Below, one piece after another: positions 1-6,460 of a DNA stretch of 8,035 nucleotides (positions within the stretch are counted from its first letter, which is position 1; every line of letters starts with the position of its first letter). The notes under the pieces were generated by a model. It searched no databases. It saw only the letters and a program-made list of their open reading frames with translations, and was not told where the DNA came from. Position numbers and translations under genes: made by a program. Origin of the DNA: Tissierellia bacterium (GTDB lineage: Bacteria; Bacillota_A; Clostridia; Tissierellales; Peptoniphilaceae); the NCBI GenBank assembly GCA_012728775.1, contig JAAYEN010000262.1, positions 1 to 8,035 on the forward strand, written 5' to 3'.

Positions 1-324
1 ACTGAAAGAATAAATGGACATGTAGAAGATGGATTTATGACAGCAGATGAAGCAAATGAAAGAATCACATCAATTAAAACTTATATAGAAGGTGCAACTG
101 CTTTAGAATTGAACAATGGAATGAGACAAGGCGGAAGAAGAGGAATAGGCTTGAATGCTCCTATGAAACAATCTTCAAGAATGAATGGGAACTTTAACAG
201 AGGAAATGGAGTTCAAGATGGAACAGGAGCAGGTTTAAGGGATGGATTTAACCAAGGAAGAGGTTTAGCAAATGGTACTGGATTGGGAATGAAAGACGGT
301 TCAGGCCCAATGTGTAACAGATAA
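1..324 (+). CDS. 3' part of a glycine-rich protein, DUF2680-like (5' truncated)
   Basis: The reading frame is open from base 1, so the gene begins upstream of the window; 107 residues are visible. The in-frame ATG at 37 is probably internal, because the upstream codons continue the same charged helical region. Residues 1-35 look like a short helix-turn-helix-like hairpin with the pattern VEDGFMTADEANERI, similar to the 'DGxlTxeEAxxr' segments of DUF2680-type Firmicutes proteins (family resemblance only). Residues 40-107 are rich in Gly, Asn and Arg, and contain two near-copies of a ten-residue unit, DGTGAGLRDG (73-82) and NGTGLGMKDG (91-100). The protein ends in Cys-Asn-Arg. No catalytic motif is visible. 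The family often has a signal peptide, but that end is missing here. Function is unknown; the protein may be exported. It ends just before a strong hairpin terminator. Confidence 0.6.
   Translation, partial: TERINGHVEDGFMTADEANERITSIKTYIEGATALELNNGMRQGGRRGIGLNAPMKQSSRMNGNFNRGNGVQDGTGAGLRDGFNQGRGLANGTGLGMKDGSGPMCNR
217..300 (+). repeat. Two-copy glycine-rich protein repeat (30-bp units)
   Basis: Within the first gene, codons for DGTGAGLRDG (217-246) and NGTGLGMKDG (271-300) form a degenerate tandem unit with an 18-residue period. The similarity is clearer in protein than in DNA, which suggests an old internal duplication or selection for a low-complexity Gly/Asp/Lys/Arg surface. Confidence 0.4.
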
Positions 325-344
325 AATAAATAACTGAATTGAAA

Positions 345-373
345 AGCCAGAGGATATAATAAGTCCTCTGGCT
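345..373. terminator. Bidirectional Rho-independent terminator
   Basis: A perfect 10-bp inverted repeat (AGCCAGAGGA at 345-354, TCCTCTGGCT at 364-373) with a 9-nt loop is followed by a T-rich tract on the + strand. It is preceded by an A-rich tract, which becomes a T-rich tail on the - strand. It lies between the convergent glycine-rich gene (+) and permease gene (-), so it can end transcripts from both sides. Confidence 0.85.
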
Positions 374-381
374 AATTTTAT

Positions 382-1302
382 TTATAATTGATCTTCTGGT
401 CTTCTAGATCTTCTTGGTATCATTATTAAAATTAAAGCAGTAACTACCAAGGCTATGCCTATATAATCTAAATAAATAAATATAACTCCCATAAAGGTCG
501 TGGCGATAATTGTAGAAAATACAGTTTCCAACAAACTCAAAATACTGGCAATCACTGGGCTTACTATTTGTGCTCCAGTCATATATATTAAAAATGGAAT
601 GAGTGTTCCAAATATTGACACGTATAAAATCCCTAAGATACTTTGTAAATCTATAATAAATGGAATTTTCCAGGGTTGGTTTAATAATCCAAAAACCAAT
701 CCAGCAATTAACATGCTCCATCCATTAACAGCTATAACACCATATTTTTTTTGTAAAGGATGGGGGAGAATATTAAAAAGAGTAGATCCTAAAGTGCCCA
801 TTAGTCCAGATAGAAGAGCTATTTTAGACACAGCTAAACTTCCTATATCGCCGTGAGTAATCAGTAAAAAGCCACCATACAAAGCTAAAATCAAAGCTAA
901 CACAGTTTTTAATGGTGGAAATCTTCTTGCTACAATTGATGAAATTAAAATTACAAAAAAAGGAGCGAATTGTTGAAGTACTATGGCGGTAGCAGCGTTA
1001 GAATGTTTGACAGTTACGAAATAAAAATACTGCATGGTGAAAAGTCCACCAAAAGCAAAAAGCAACATTCTGAAAATATCTTTTCGATTTTCAAATACAT
1101 TAAAGAAATTTTTTGATTTATCAAAATAATGAGCTACTAACTGAATTGATCCAGCTATTACTAATCTAATTGTGACCAAATGTTCCGGTGTCACTTCTTT
1201 AGATTTAAATAAAAAAGCCCCAACATTACCACCTATGGCCCAAAATAAAGTTGCTAAAACAATTATAAATACACCAAATACTTTAGTTTCTCTAAATTTC
1301 AT
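382..1302 (-). CDS. EamA/DMT-superfamily permease
   Basis: A hydrophobic protein of about 306 residues with roughly ten membrane segments in two homologous halves (about 10-150 and 160-298), the architecture of EamA-domain drug/metabolite transporters. The first half starts with a segment containing FWAIGGNVGAFLF. The second half ends with the 'SPVIASILSLLETVFSTI' segment, matching the family's 'a.ais.l..lePv.a.l' motif, and then a basic tail. The acidic residue usual in the 'lgE' part of each half is not obvious here. The substrate cannot be predicted; relatives export amino acids, metabolites or nucleotide sugars. Two ATGs are adjacent (1305 and 1302). The Shine-Dalgarno-like AAGGAA (minus strand, 1307-1312) sits one base from the first and four from the second, so I prefer 1302. 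The gene has its own promoter, so it appears monocistronic. Confidence 0.85.
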   Translation of the reverse strand: MKFRETKVFGVFIIVLATLFWAIGGNVGAFLFKSKEVTPEHLVTIRLVIAGSIQLVAHYFDKSKNFFNVFENRKDIFRMLLFAFGGLFTMQYFYFVTVKHSNAATAIVLQQFAPFFVILISSIVARRFPPLKTVLALILALYGGFLLITHGDIGSLAVSKIALLSGLMGTLGSTLFNILPHPLQKKYGVIAVNGWSMLIAGLVFGLLNQPWKIPFIIDLQSILGILYVSIFGTLIPFLIYMTGAQIVSPVIASILSLLETVFSTIIATTFMGVIFIYLDYIGIALVVTALILIMIPRRSRRPEDQL

Positions 1303-1335
1303 CATATTCCTTTTCGATTCAATATTTTCAAATAT

Positions 1336-1364
1336 ATTATAACTTATAAAAGATCAAATGCAAA
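1336..1364 (-). promoter_or_regulatory. Sigma-A-type promoter of the permease gene
   Basis: On the minus strand TTTGCA (1359-1364) and TATAAT (1336-1341) are separated by 17 bp. The -10 is perfect and the -35 matches 4 of 6 consensus bases. The expected start near 1329 would leave a leader of about 25 nt before the permease start. This is a pattern match only. Confidence 0.55.
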
Positions 1365-1450
1365 CAATTTAGCATAAAAAAAGTTAAAAAAATGGCTTGA
1401 TTACTTAATTACAGCTAGTTATCAATTCGGGTTAATATTACATATTCACT

Positions 1451-1478
1451 AAAAAAACTTGGGAAAATTCCCAAGTTC
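1451..1478 (-). terminator. Rho-independent terminator after the SDR gene
   Basis: Read on the minus strand, AACTTGGGAA pairs with TTCCCAAGTT around a very short loop, and a run of seven T follows. It begins about 23 bp beyond the SDR stop codon and separates that transcript from the downstream permease promoter. The 195-bp spacer 1303-1500 holds this hairpin and the permease promoter; I see no further gene in it. Confidence 0.85.
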
Positions 1479-1500
1479 TCGACAAAGTATTTATTTAAAA

Positions 1501-2265
1501 TTAATATGCTGTCCATCCGCCATCTACTACCAATGCGTGGCCATTTGTAAATGATGCTTCATCAGATGCTAGATATAAAAATGCGTATGCCAGTTCTTCA
1601 GGCTTTCCAAAAGTTGGAAATATTTCAACACCTTTCATTAGTTTATCTAAGGATTTCATATCAGGATTTTTTACACTTTCTCCAATTTCTGTTCCAACAG
1701 AGCCTGGAGCTACAGCATTACATCTAATTCCATCATCTGCATAAGTGTAAGCGATATTTTTAGTCATACCTATAACGGCATGTTTAGAAGCTACATACGC
1801 AAGCCCGCCTCTCATTCCATGAAGTCCGCCTACAGATGCAGTATTTACAATTGAGCCTTTTTTGTTTCCAAGCATAGTTGGAAGAACTAATTTTGAAAGT
1901 TTCATCACTGCGTGAACATTGATATCAAAAACTTTCATCCACAAATCTTCTTCAACATTTTCTAAAGATTTATACTCATCTAGTATACCAGCGTTGTTTA
2001 TTAAAATATCTATAGTTCCATATTTTTCTAGGGTAGCATCAACTAGATGTTTTAAATCTTCATCTTTTCCTACATCGGCAGATACTGGATAAATTTCTCC
2101 AGAGAAACCACCGTCAGCAATTTCTTTTTGTAAATCTTCCAATCTTTCCGATCTTCTAGCTGCGGCTACTACTTTAGCTCCTTCTTTTGCGAATAAGGCA
2201 GCTACAGCTTTTCCAATACCAGAACTTGCACCTGTTACAATTGCTACTTTATTTTCTAGTCTCAT
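1501..2265 (-). CDS. Short-chain dehydrogenase/reductase (classical SDR)
   Basis: 254 residues, the normal length for a classical SDR with a Rossmann fold. The cofactor motif TGASSGIG is at 11-18, NNAG at 90-93, the structural Asn at 116, catalytic Ser at 144, and the Tyr157-x-x-x-Lys161 pair in YVASK; a PG motif follows at 187-188. The pair Arg37-Arg38 after the second beta strand suggests preference for NADP(H) over NAD(H). The C-terminal end 'LVVDGGWTAY' is typical of the 3-oxoacyl-ACP reductase/glucose dehydrogenase-like branch, but the substrate cannot be read from the sequence. It is a soluble cytoplasmic enzyme. The ATG at 2265 has a well-placed GGAGG (minus strand, 2273-2277). The gene is transcribed away from the pump/pxp operon and ends at its own terminator, so a link to that operon is not implied. 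Confidence 0.9.
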   Translation of the reverse strand: MRLENKVAIVTGASSGIGKAVAALFAKEGAKVVAAARRSERLEDLQKEIADGGFSGEIYPVSADVGKDEDLKHLVDATLEKYGTIDILINNAGILDEYKSLENVEEDLWMKVFDINVHAVMKLSKLVLPTMLGNKKGSIVNTASVGGLHGMRGGLAYVASKHAVIGMTKNIAYTYADDGIRCNAVAPGSVGTEIGESVKNPDMKSLDKLMKGVEIFPTFGKPEELAYAFLYLASDEASFTNGHALVVDGGWTAY

Positions 2266-2404
2266 AAACGTACCTCCATTTTATAAATATTTATTGCAAT
2301 AAAGTTTTACCCTAATCTGCATTAATTTACTCATATTAAGATTTATTAAGGATTTTATAAATAAGAATAAATTATTATGAACTTAAGAAATTGGATAGAT
2401 AATA

Positions 2405-2413
2405 TGCTATAAT
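2405..2413 (+). promoter_or_regulatory. Extended -10 promoter of the pump/pxp operon
   Basis: TGCTATAAT is a perfect extended -10 element (TGn plus TATAAT). No good -35 sits at 17 bp; the nearest weak candidate is TTAAGA at 2383-2388 (19-bp spacer), which fits the idea that the TGn compensates. A start near 2420 would give a leader of about 100 nt containing the cre site. A second TATAAT at 2424-2429 lacks a -35 and is less likely. I see no convincing promoter for the opposite SDR gene in 2266-2523. Confidence 0.5.
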
Positions 2414-2479
2414 AAAAACGTAATATAATACTATTTGTTAATTATATGGTTTCACTTATTTAAAAGTAATCAATGAACA

Positions 2480-2493
2480 TGAAAACGTTATCA
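2480..2493 (+). promoter_or_regulatory. Catabolite-responsive element (cre), CcpA operator
   Basis: TGAAAACGTTATCA matches the Bacillota cre consensus TGWAANCGNTNWCA at every defined position. It lies downstream of the predicted start site and 31 bp before the first gene. That placement is typical of CcpA repression by roadblock, so repression by preferred sugars is inferred. CcpA itself is not in the window. Confidence 0.75.
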
Positions 2494-2504
2494 CAAAATC
2501 TAAT

Positions 2505-2514
2505 TTGTTAACAA
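2505..2514. repeat. TTGTTAACAA palindrome abutting the first ribosome site
   Basis: A perfect 10-bp palindrome whose last two bases overlap the AAGGAGGA ribosome site of the OadG-like gene. Its left part belongs to a 9-bp direct repeat, ATTTGTTAA, found at 2433-2441 and 2503-2511 exactly 70 bp apart. It may be an operator, or a chance result of AT-rich sequence. Confidence 0.3.
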
Positions 2515-2523
2515 GGAGGAAAG

Positions 2524-2817
2524 ATGGCAAATTCTATTTCGATGGTTGAAGGATTATTAATAACTGTAATAAGTATGATGGTAGTATTTGTTGTGTTGAT
2601 GATTATTGCTGTAATAATCAAATTGCTAGAAAATATTAACGGACAAGATGTAATCAAAAAGTCTGATCCAGAAGAGCTAGAACCTAAAATTGTTGCGGCT
2701 ATAGTAGCATCAGTAAATGAGTTTATTGAAGAAGAAAGAATTTCTCACGAGATGACGGCAGCTATGATGGGGGCGTTAAAAGTTCACCTTAGGAATGAAC
2801 GAAAATTAATTAAATAA
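2524..2817 (+). CDS. OadG-family small membrane subunit of a Na+-pump decarboxylase
   Basis: 97 residues with one strong N-terminal membrane helix (about 9-35) followed by a charged cytoplasmic tail. This matches the OAD gamma/delta family (OadG, MmdD, GcdD). In that family the subunit anchors the complex and holds the carboxyltransferase and biotin subunits to the membrane beta subunit. The tail segment 'LEPKIVAAIVASVNEF' (52-67) resembles the conserved 'elvAAIaAAi' region of the MmdD/GcdD branch. There is no His-rich metal-binding end as in Klebsiella OadG. A further 25-residue basic helix closes the protein. The ATG at 2524 follows AAGGAGGA at 2513-2520. It is the first gene of the inferred seven-gene operon, and the biotin carrier begins 31 bp downstream. 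The family call rests on topology, tail motif and neighbours, since such short proteins are weakly conserved. Confidence 0.8.
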   Translation: MANSISMVEGLLITVISMMVVFVVLMIIAVIIKLLENINGQDVIKKSDPEELEPKIVAAIVASVNEFIEEERISHEMTAAMMGALKVHLRNERKLIK

Positions 2818-2848
2818 TTGGAAGCTTAATTTTACTTAGGAGGATTAA

Positions 2849-3202
2849 ATGAAAAAATATGTTGTAACTGTAAATGGCATCTCATATGAAGTTGAAGTTG
2901 AAGAAATGACTGACGGAACCCATGTGGTTGAAAAAATTGAACCCCAGAGGAATCAAGAATCCCAAATTGAGACCCGTGAAGTTGTTGAAAAAACTGAAAT
3001 TTCTGCACCTATGCCAGGAAATATTTTGAAAGTTTTAGTCAAAGTTGGTGAAAAAGTTAATTCTGGAGATACTTTGATGATATTAGAAGCTTTAAAAATG
3101 GAAAACGAAATACTTGCATCTAGTGATGGTGAGGTAAGTTCCATCAATGTCAAAGAAGGTCAGGCTGTAGATACGGGAGAATTATTAGTTGTTTTGGCCT
3201 AA
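2849..3202 (+). CDS. Biotin carboxyl carrier subunit (GcdC/MmdC-like)
   Basis: 117 residues. An N-terminal strand region (1-30, starting KKYVVTVNGISYEVEV) resembles the start of glutaconyl-/methylmalonyl-CoA decarboxylase biotin subunits. A short, charged linker (31-48) lacks the usual Ala/Pro-rich hinge. The C-terminal biotinyl domain has the APMPG turn (53-57) and the biotinylation motif EALKMEN (80-86). Lys83, 34 residues from the C terminus, is the predicted biotin attachment site and would be modified by a biotin ligase encoded elsewhere. Leu82 replaces the common Met of AMKM. The role is to carry the carboxyl group between a soluble carboxyltransferase and the OadB-like membrane subunit. 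AGGAGG at 2838-2843 is well placed for the ATG, and the beta subunit gene follows after 25 bp. A lipoyl carrier is unlikely given the KM motif and the neighbours. Confidence 0.92.
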   Translation: MKKYVVTVNGISYEVEVEEMTDGTHVVEKIEPQRNQESQIETREVVEKTEISAPMPGNILKVLVKVGEKVNSGDTLMILEALKMENEILASSDGEVSSINVKEGQAVDTGELLVVLA

Positions 3203-3227
3203 CTTCAAGAAAGAAAGGAATGTGTAA

Positions 3228-4424
3228 ATGTTTGTAGATGTAATTTATGAATTCTTATCTAGCACAGGCATAGCTAATATCGATATTGGCCAAATCATTA
3301 TGTTACTTATATCTTTTTTTCTTTTGTATTTGGCTATAGTGAAGGAATTTGAACCTTTGCTTTTGATACCCATAGCTTTTGGGATGTTACTTGCAAATCT
3401 ACCTTTGGCTGGATTATTTAATGAACCTATTGTGGAAATTATAAAAGACCCTAAGACAGGTGAGTTGGTTTCTAAAACATTAGAACCAGGTGGACTCCTT
3501 TATTACTTATATCTTGGTGTTAAACTTGGAATATATCCTCCGCTAATTTTTATGGGGGTAGGTGCGATGACGGATTTCGGGCCTCTTATTGCTAATCCTA
3601 AAAGTTTGTTATTGGGCTCTGCTGCTCAATTTGGAATATTTACTACTTTTTTAGGAGCTATTCTACTTAATCAATTGGGACTTGTACCTTTTACTCCTCA
3701 AGAAGCTGCTAGCATTGGAATCATTGGAGGAGCCGATGGACCAACTGCATTGTTTTTAACATCTAAATTGGCACCTCATCTTTTAGGACCTATCGCTGTG
3801 GCTGCGTATTCATATATGGCTTTGGTTCCTATTATACAACCTCCTATAATGAAAGCTTTAACTACAGAAGATGAACGTAAAATCGTAATGAAACAACTTA
3901 GAGTTGTTAGCAAAAAAGAAAAAATTATTTTCCCAATTGTAGTAACAGTCGTTGTTAGTTTAATATTACCATCTGCTGCTTCTTTAGTAGGCATGCTAAT
4001 GCTTGGGAATCTGTTTAGAGAATCTTTATTAACAGATAGATTGTCAAAAACAGCTCAAAATGAATTGATGAATATTGTAACAATATTTTTAGGAGTTACT
4101 GTTGGAGCAACTGCCAACGCTGAAACCTTTTTGTCAGTAAAAACTTTAAGCATAATAGCTTTAGGACTTTTAGCGTTTTCAGTGGGAACTGCTAGTGGAG
4201 TATTATTTGCAAAATTGATGAATAAATTCGTAAAGGACAAAGTAAATCCGCTTATAGGTTCTGCCGGCGTTTCTGCAGTGCCTATGGCTGCACGTGTATC
4301 CCAAAAGGTTGGTCAAGAAGCTAATCCTAGTAACTTCTTATTAATGCATGCAATGGGACCAAACGTTGCTGGTGTTATCGGTTCTGCTGTAGCAGCTGGA
4401 ATGCTTTTAAATTTCTTTGGATAA
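3228..4424 (+). CDS. Na+-translocating decarboxylase beta subunit (OadB/MmdB/GcdB family)
   Basis: 398 residues and very hydrophobic. This is the membrane subunit that decarboxylates carboxybiotin and exports Na+ in oxaloacetate, methylmalonyl-CoA and glutaconyl-CoA decarboxylases. The residues reported as functionally important in Klebsiella OadB appear at a constant offset: Asp170 in GGADGPT (Asp203), Tyr196 in AYSYMALVP (Tyr229), Asn340, Gly344 and Ser349 in [10 protein letters not shown] (Asn373, Gly377, Ser382), and Arg356 (Arg389). The signature [21 protein letters not shown] spans 110-130. It therefore looks catalytically intact. A hydrophilic stretch at about 65-87 looks longer than in the relatives I recall. 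The natural substrate partner cannot be told from this subunit. The start has an AAAGGAA ribosome site, and the gene lies between the biotin carrier and pxpA in the same direction. Confidence 0.93.
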   Translation: MFVDVIYEFLSSTGIANIDIGQIIMLLISFFLLYLAIVKEFEPLLLIPIAFGMLLANLPLAGLFNEPIVEIIKDPKTGELVSKTLEPGGLLYYLYLGVKLGIYPPLIFMGVGAMTDFGPLIANPKSLLLGSAAQFGIFTTFLGAILLNQLGLVPFTPQEAASIGIIGGADGPTALFLTSKLAPHLLGPIAVAAYSYMALVPIIQPPIMKALTTEDERKIVMKQLRVVSKKEKIIFPIVVTVVVSLILPSAASLVGMLMLGNLFRESLLTDRLSKTAQNELMNIVTIFLGVTVGATANAETFLSVKTLSIIALGLLAFSVGTASGVLFAKLMNKFVKDKVNPLIGSAGVSAVPMAARVSQKVGQEANPSNFLLMHAMGPNVAGVIGSAVAAGMLLNFFG

Positions 4425-4461
4425 AATAGGTAACAATGGGTTTTGAACCTAAAAAATAAAT

Positions 4462-4466
4462 GGAGG
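4462..4466 (+). promoter_or_regulatory. Ribosome site that fixes the pxpA start
   Basis: GGAGG lies 9 bases before the ATG at 4476. A possible TTG start at 4443 would put this site inside the coding frame and add 11 residues unlike the family, so 4476 is chosen. Confidence 0.75.
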
Positions 4467-4475
4467 TATAGTAAT

Positions 4476-5243
4476 ATGAAGATTGTAGATTTGAACTCAG
4501 ATATTGGAGAAAGTTTTGGTAGCTATACATTAGGTCTTGACAAAGAAGTTATTAAATTTGTTAGTAGTGTGAATATTGCTTGTGGATGGCATGCAGGTGA
4601 TGCTCTTATTATGGACGATACTGTGAAAAATGCAGTGGATCAGGGAGTAGCTATTGGTGCTCACCCAGGTTATCCTGATTTAGTTGGATTTGGAAGAAGA
4701 AATATGGATATTTCTTTAAAAGAAGCAAGAGCATATATTTTATATCAATATGGAGCATTACAAGCTTTTGCCCAAGCTCATAAAACTTTTGTCCAACATA
4801 TAAAACTTCACGGAGCATTTTATAATACTGCTTCAGTGGATGAAAAATTTGCAAAGGCTATATTAGATATGATGTTGGAATTAGACGAAAATTTAATTTT
4901 AATGGCACTAAGTGGCTCGTTAATTGCAAAAATGGCAAAAGAGATGGGTGTTAAAGTTGCTCAGGAAGTATTTGCCGATAGGGCATATAACAAAGATGGT
5001 ACTTTGGTGAGTAGAAAAATTGAAGGTTCTGTAATTCATGATGCTGATGAAGCTATTGCAAGAACTAAACGTATGATTTTGGAAGGAAAAGTTACTACAA
5101 TTGATGGAGAGGACATTGATATTGTAGCTGATTCTATTTGCGTACATGGAGATAATCCTGAAGCTGTAGAATTTGTAAAAAATATTAGAAAGAGTTTGAT
5201 AGATGAAGGAATAGAAATTAAGCCACTACATGAATTTATTTAA
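4476..5243 (+). CDS. pxpA: 5-oxoprolinase subunit A (LamB/YcsF family)
   Basis: 255 residues, the usual family length. PxpA is the subunit of the PxpABC 5-oxoprolinase thought to open the 5-oxoproline ring to give glutamate; it is a cytoplasmic barrel-fold protein. Visible motifs in order are DLNSDIGESFG (5-15), NIACGWHAGD (33-42), GAHPGYPD (61-68), GFGRR (71-75), KLHGAFYN (110-117), EVFADRAY (164-171) and VHGDNPEA (223-230). Several positions differ from the common form: ACGWHAGD for ACGFHAGD, KLHGAFYN for KPHGALYN, and LVSR for L.PR around residue 180. The metal- and acid-type residues (Asp, His, Glu) are kept, so it is probably active but belongs to a divergent branch. The stop codon overlaps the ribosome site of the next gene, pointing to coupled translation. 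Confidence 0.92.
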   Translation: MKIVDLNSDIGESFGSYTLGLDKEVIKFVSSVNIACGWHAGDALIMDDTVKNAVDQGVAIGAHPGYPDLVGFGRRNMDISLKEARAYILYQYGALQAFAQAHKTFVQHIKLHGAFYNTASVDEKFAKAILDMMLELDENLILMALSGSLIAKMAKEMGVKVAQEVFADRAYNKDGTLVSRKIEGSVIHDADEAIARTKRMILEGKVTTIDGEDIDIVADSICVHGDNPEAVEFVKNIRKSLIDEGIEIKPLHEFI

Positions 5244-5248
5244 GGAGG
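5243..5248 (+). promoter_or_regulatory. Ribosome site overlapping the pxpA stop
   Basis: AGGAGG shares its first base with the pxpA TAA (5241-5243) and stands six bases before the transporter ATG at 5255. Ribosomes ending pxpA can restart on the transporter gene. Confidence 0.7.
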
Positions 5249-5254
5249 ATTTAG

Positions 5255-6445
5255 ATGTCGGATAAGAAAAAGAATTTTTCGGTAGTTTTAGGAGCCGCGT
5301 TTTTGATGGCGACCTCGGCTATAGGACCTGGGTTTTTGACCCAAACTGCAACATTTACAGAGTCTTTGGGAGCTAATTTCGGATTTGTAATATTAATATC
5401 TTTGATTTTTTCCTTAATTGCACAGCTTAATGTATGGAGAGTAATAGGTGTATCACAACTAAGAGGTCAAGATATAGCTAATAAAGTATTGCCAGGACTT
5501 GGATATTTTGTAGCTTTTCTAGTAGCTTTAGGTGGACTGGCGTTTAATATTGGTAATGTTGGAGGAGCAGCACTTGGTCTTAATGTAATATTTGGTTTGG
5601 ATTTAAAAATTGGTGCAGCCATTTCTGCCATTATTGCCATTGGAATCTTCCTTTCCAAAGAAGCTGGCAAGACTATGGATACCTTGACAAAAGTTTTAGG
5701 TGGAGCGATGATTATTCTCATTGGTTATGTTGCGTTGACGACTAAACCTCCCGTTGGAGAAGCTGTTGCAAGAACATTTTTACCATCTGAAATTAACTTA
5801 CTTTCCATAGTAACTTTAGTGGGAGGAACAGTTGGTGGATATATTATTTTCTCTGGAGGTCATAGACTTTTAGATGCTGGAATTAGTGGAAGGGAAAATC
5901 TTGGAGATGTTACACAATCAGCGTTGACTGGAATGGGAGTAGCAGCTATTGTTAGGGTTTTATTATTCTTGGCAATTTTAGGCGTTGTTACAAAAGGATT
6001 TGTTTTAGATCCTGGAAATCCACCGGCATCTGCATTCCAACACGGTGCTGGAACAATAGGATATAAATTTTTTGGTGTTGTAATTTGGGCAGCTGCCTTA
6101 TCTTCTATTGTAGGAGCGGCTTATACCTCTGTATCCTTCTTAACTACTTTGGCAAAGATTTTTGGAGATAATGAAAACAAGTGGATAATCGGATTTATAT
6201 CTATGTCAACATTAATTTTTATGACTATTGGTCAGCCAGTTACATTATTGGTAGTTGCTGGTTCTTTGAACGGGCTTATTCTTCCTATAACTTTAGGCGT
6301 AATGCTAATAGCTTCTAAGAAAAAAGAAATAATTGGGGATTACGAGCATCCGCAAATTCTCTATATTTTAGGCTGGGTTGTAGTAGTGGTAATGTTTGTG
6401 TTTGGTCTAAGATCTTTAAAGGGTATTCTAGCCCTGTTTGGATAA
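5255..6445 (+). CDS. Nramp-fold transporter lacking metal-ligand motifs (YcsG-like)
   Basis: 396 residues with about eleven membrane segments, related to the Nramp family and thus to the LeuT-fold APC superfamily. The relationship shows in the first helix (GPGFLTQTATFTESLGANFG, 24-43) and in the following layout. In true Mn/Fe transporters helix 1 carries DPGN and helix 6 carries MPHN; here the first is GPGF (24-27) and the helix-6 region reads GGTVGGYIIFSGGHRLLD (190-207). The metal-binding Asp, Asn and Met are therefore absent. Bacillus ycsG is a related gene that also sits between pxpA (ycsF) and pxpB (kipI). I infer an organic-substrate permease, most simply for 5-oxoproline or its precursor, possibly coupled to Na+ or H+. 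Mg2+ transport, known for some Nramp-related proteins, is an alternative. The start follows AGGAGG with a six-base spacing. Confidence 0.85.
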   Translation: MSDKKKNFSVVLGAAFLMATSAIGPGFLTQTATFTESLGANFGFVILISLIFSLIAQLNVWRVIGVSQLRGQDIANKVLPGLGYFVAFLVALGGLAFNIGNVGGAALGLNVIFGLDLKIGAAISAIIAIGIFLSKEAGKTMDTLTKVLGGAMIILIGYVALTTKPPVGEAVARTFLPSEINLLSIVTLVGGTVGGYIIFSGGHRLLDAGISGRENLGDVTQSALTGMGVAAIVRVLLFLAILGVVTKGFVLDPGNPPASAFQHGAGTIGYKFFGVVIWAAALSSIVGAAYTSVSFLTTLAKIFGDNENKWIIGFISMSTLIFMTIGQPVTLLVVAGSLNGLILPITLGVMLIASKKKEIIGDYEHPQILYILGWVVVVVMFVFGLRSLKGILALFG

Positions 6446-6448
6446 GGC

Positions 6449-6456
6449 GAGGTGAT
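6449..6456 (+). promoter_or_regulatory. Ribosome site that selects a TTG start for pxpB
   Basis: GAGGTGAT complements the 3' end of 16S rRNA over eight bases and is followed, four bases later, by TTG at 6461. A GTG at 6452 is inside this element and lacks its own good site, so TTG is the better start. Confidence 0.7.
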
Positions 6457-6460
6457 AGAA

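Noticed and set aside
37..324. Complete 95-residue gene starting at ATG 37
   Set aside because: The frame is open to base 1 and the upstream codons continue the same charged helix, so this is more likely the tail of a longer gene.
500..856. 118-codon + strand frame opposite the permease gene
   Set aside because: It is antisense to a well-supported membrane protein gene, has no good ribosome site and no family features.
2354..2382. Minus-strand promoter for the SDR gene around TATAAA
   Set aside because: No acceptable -35 at 16-18 bp; AT-rich sequence gives many such -10 matches.
2435..2452. Possible complete Rex box starting TTGTTAA
   Set aside because: The 18-bp Rex pattern needs TTAACAA four bases after the first half; here the corresponding bases read TGGTTTC. 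The second TTGTTAA at 2505 also lacks a properly spaced partner on either side.
4438..4450. Small hairpin GGTT/AACC in the gap before pxpA as an internal terminator
   Set aside because: The stem is only four base pairs and no T tract follows; the operon probably reads through.
4443..4475. Upstream TTG extension of pxpA
   Set aside because: It would place the strong GGAGG site inside the coding sequence and add residues not found before the conserved DLNSDIGES start.
5255..6445. Standard Mn2+/Fe2+ Nramp transporter
   Set aside because: The DPGN and MPHN metal-binding motifs are absent.
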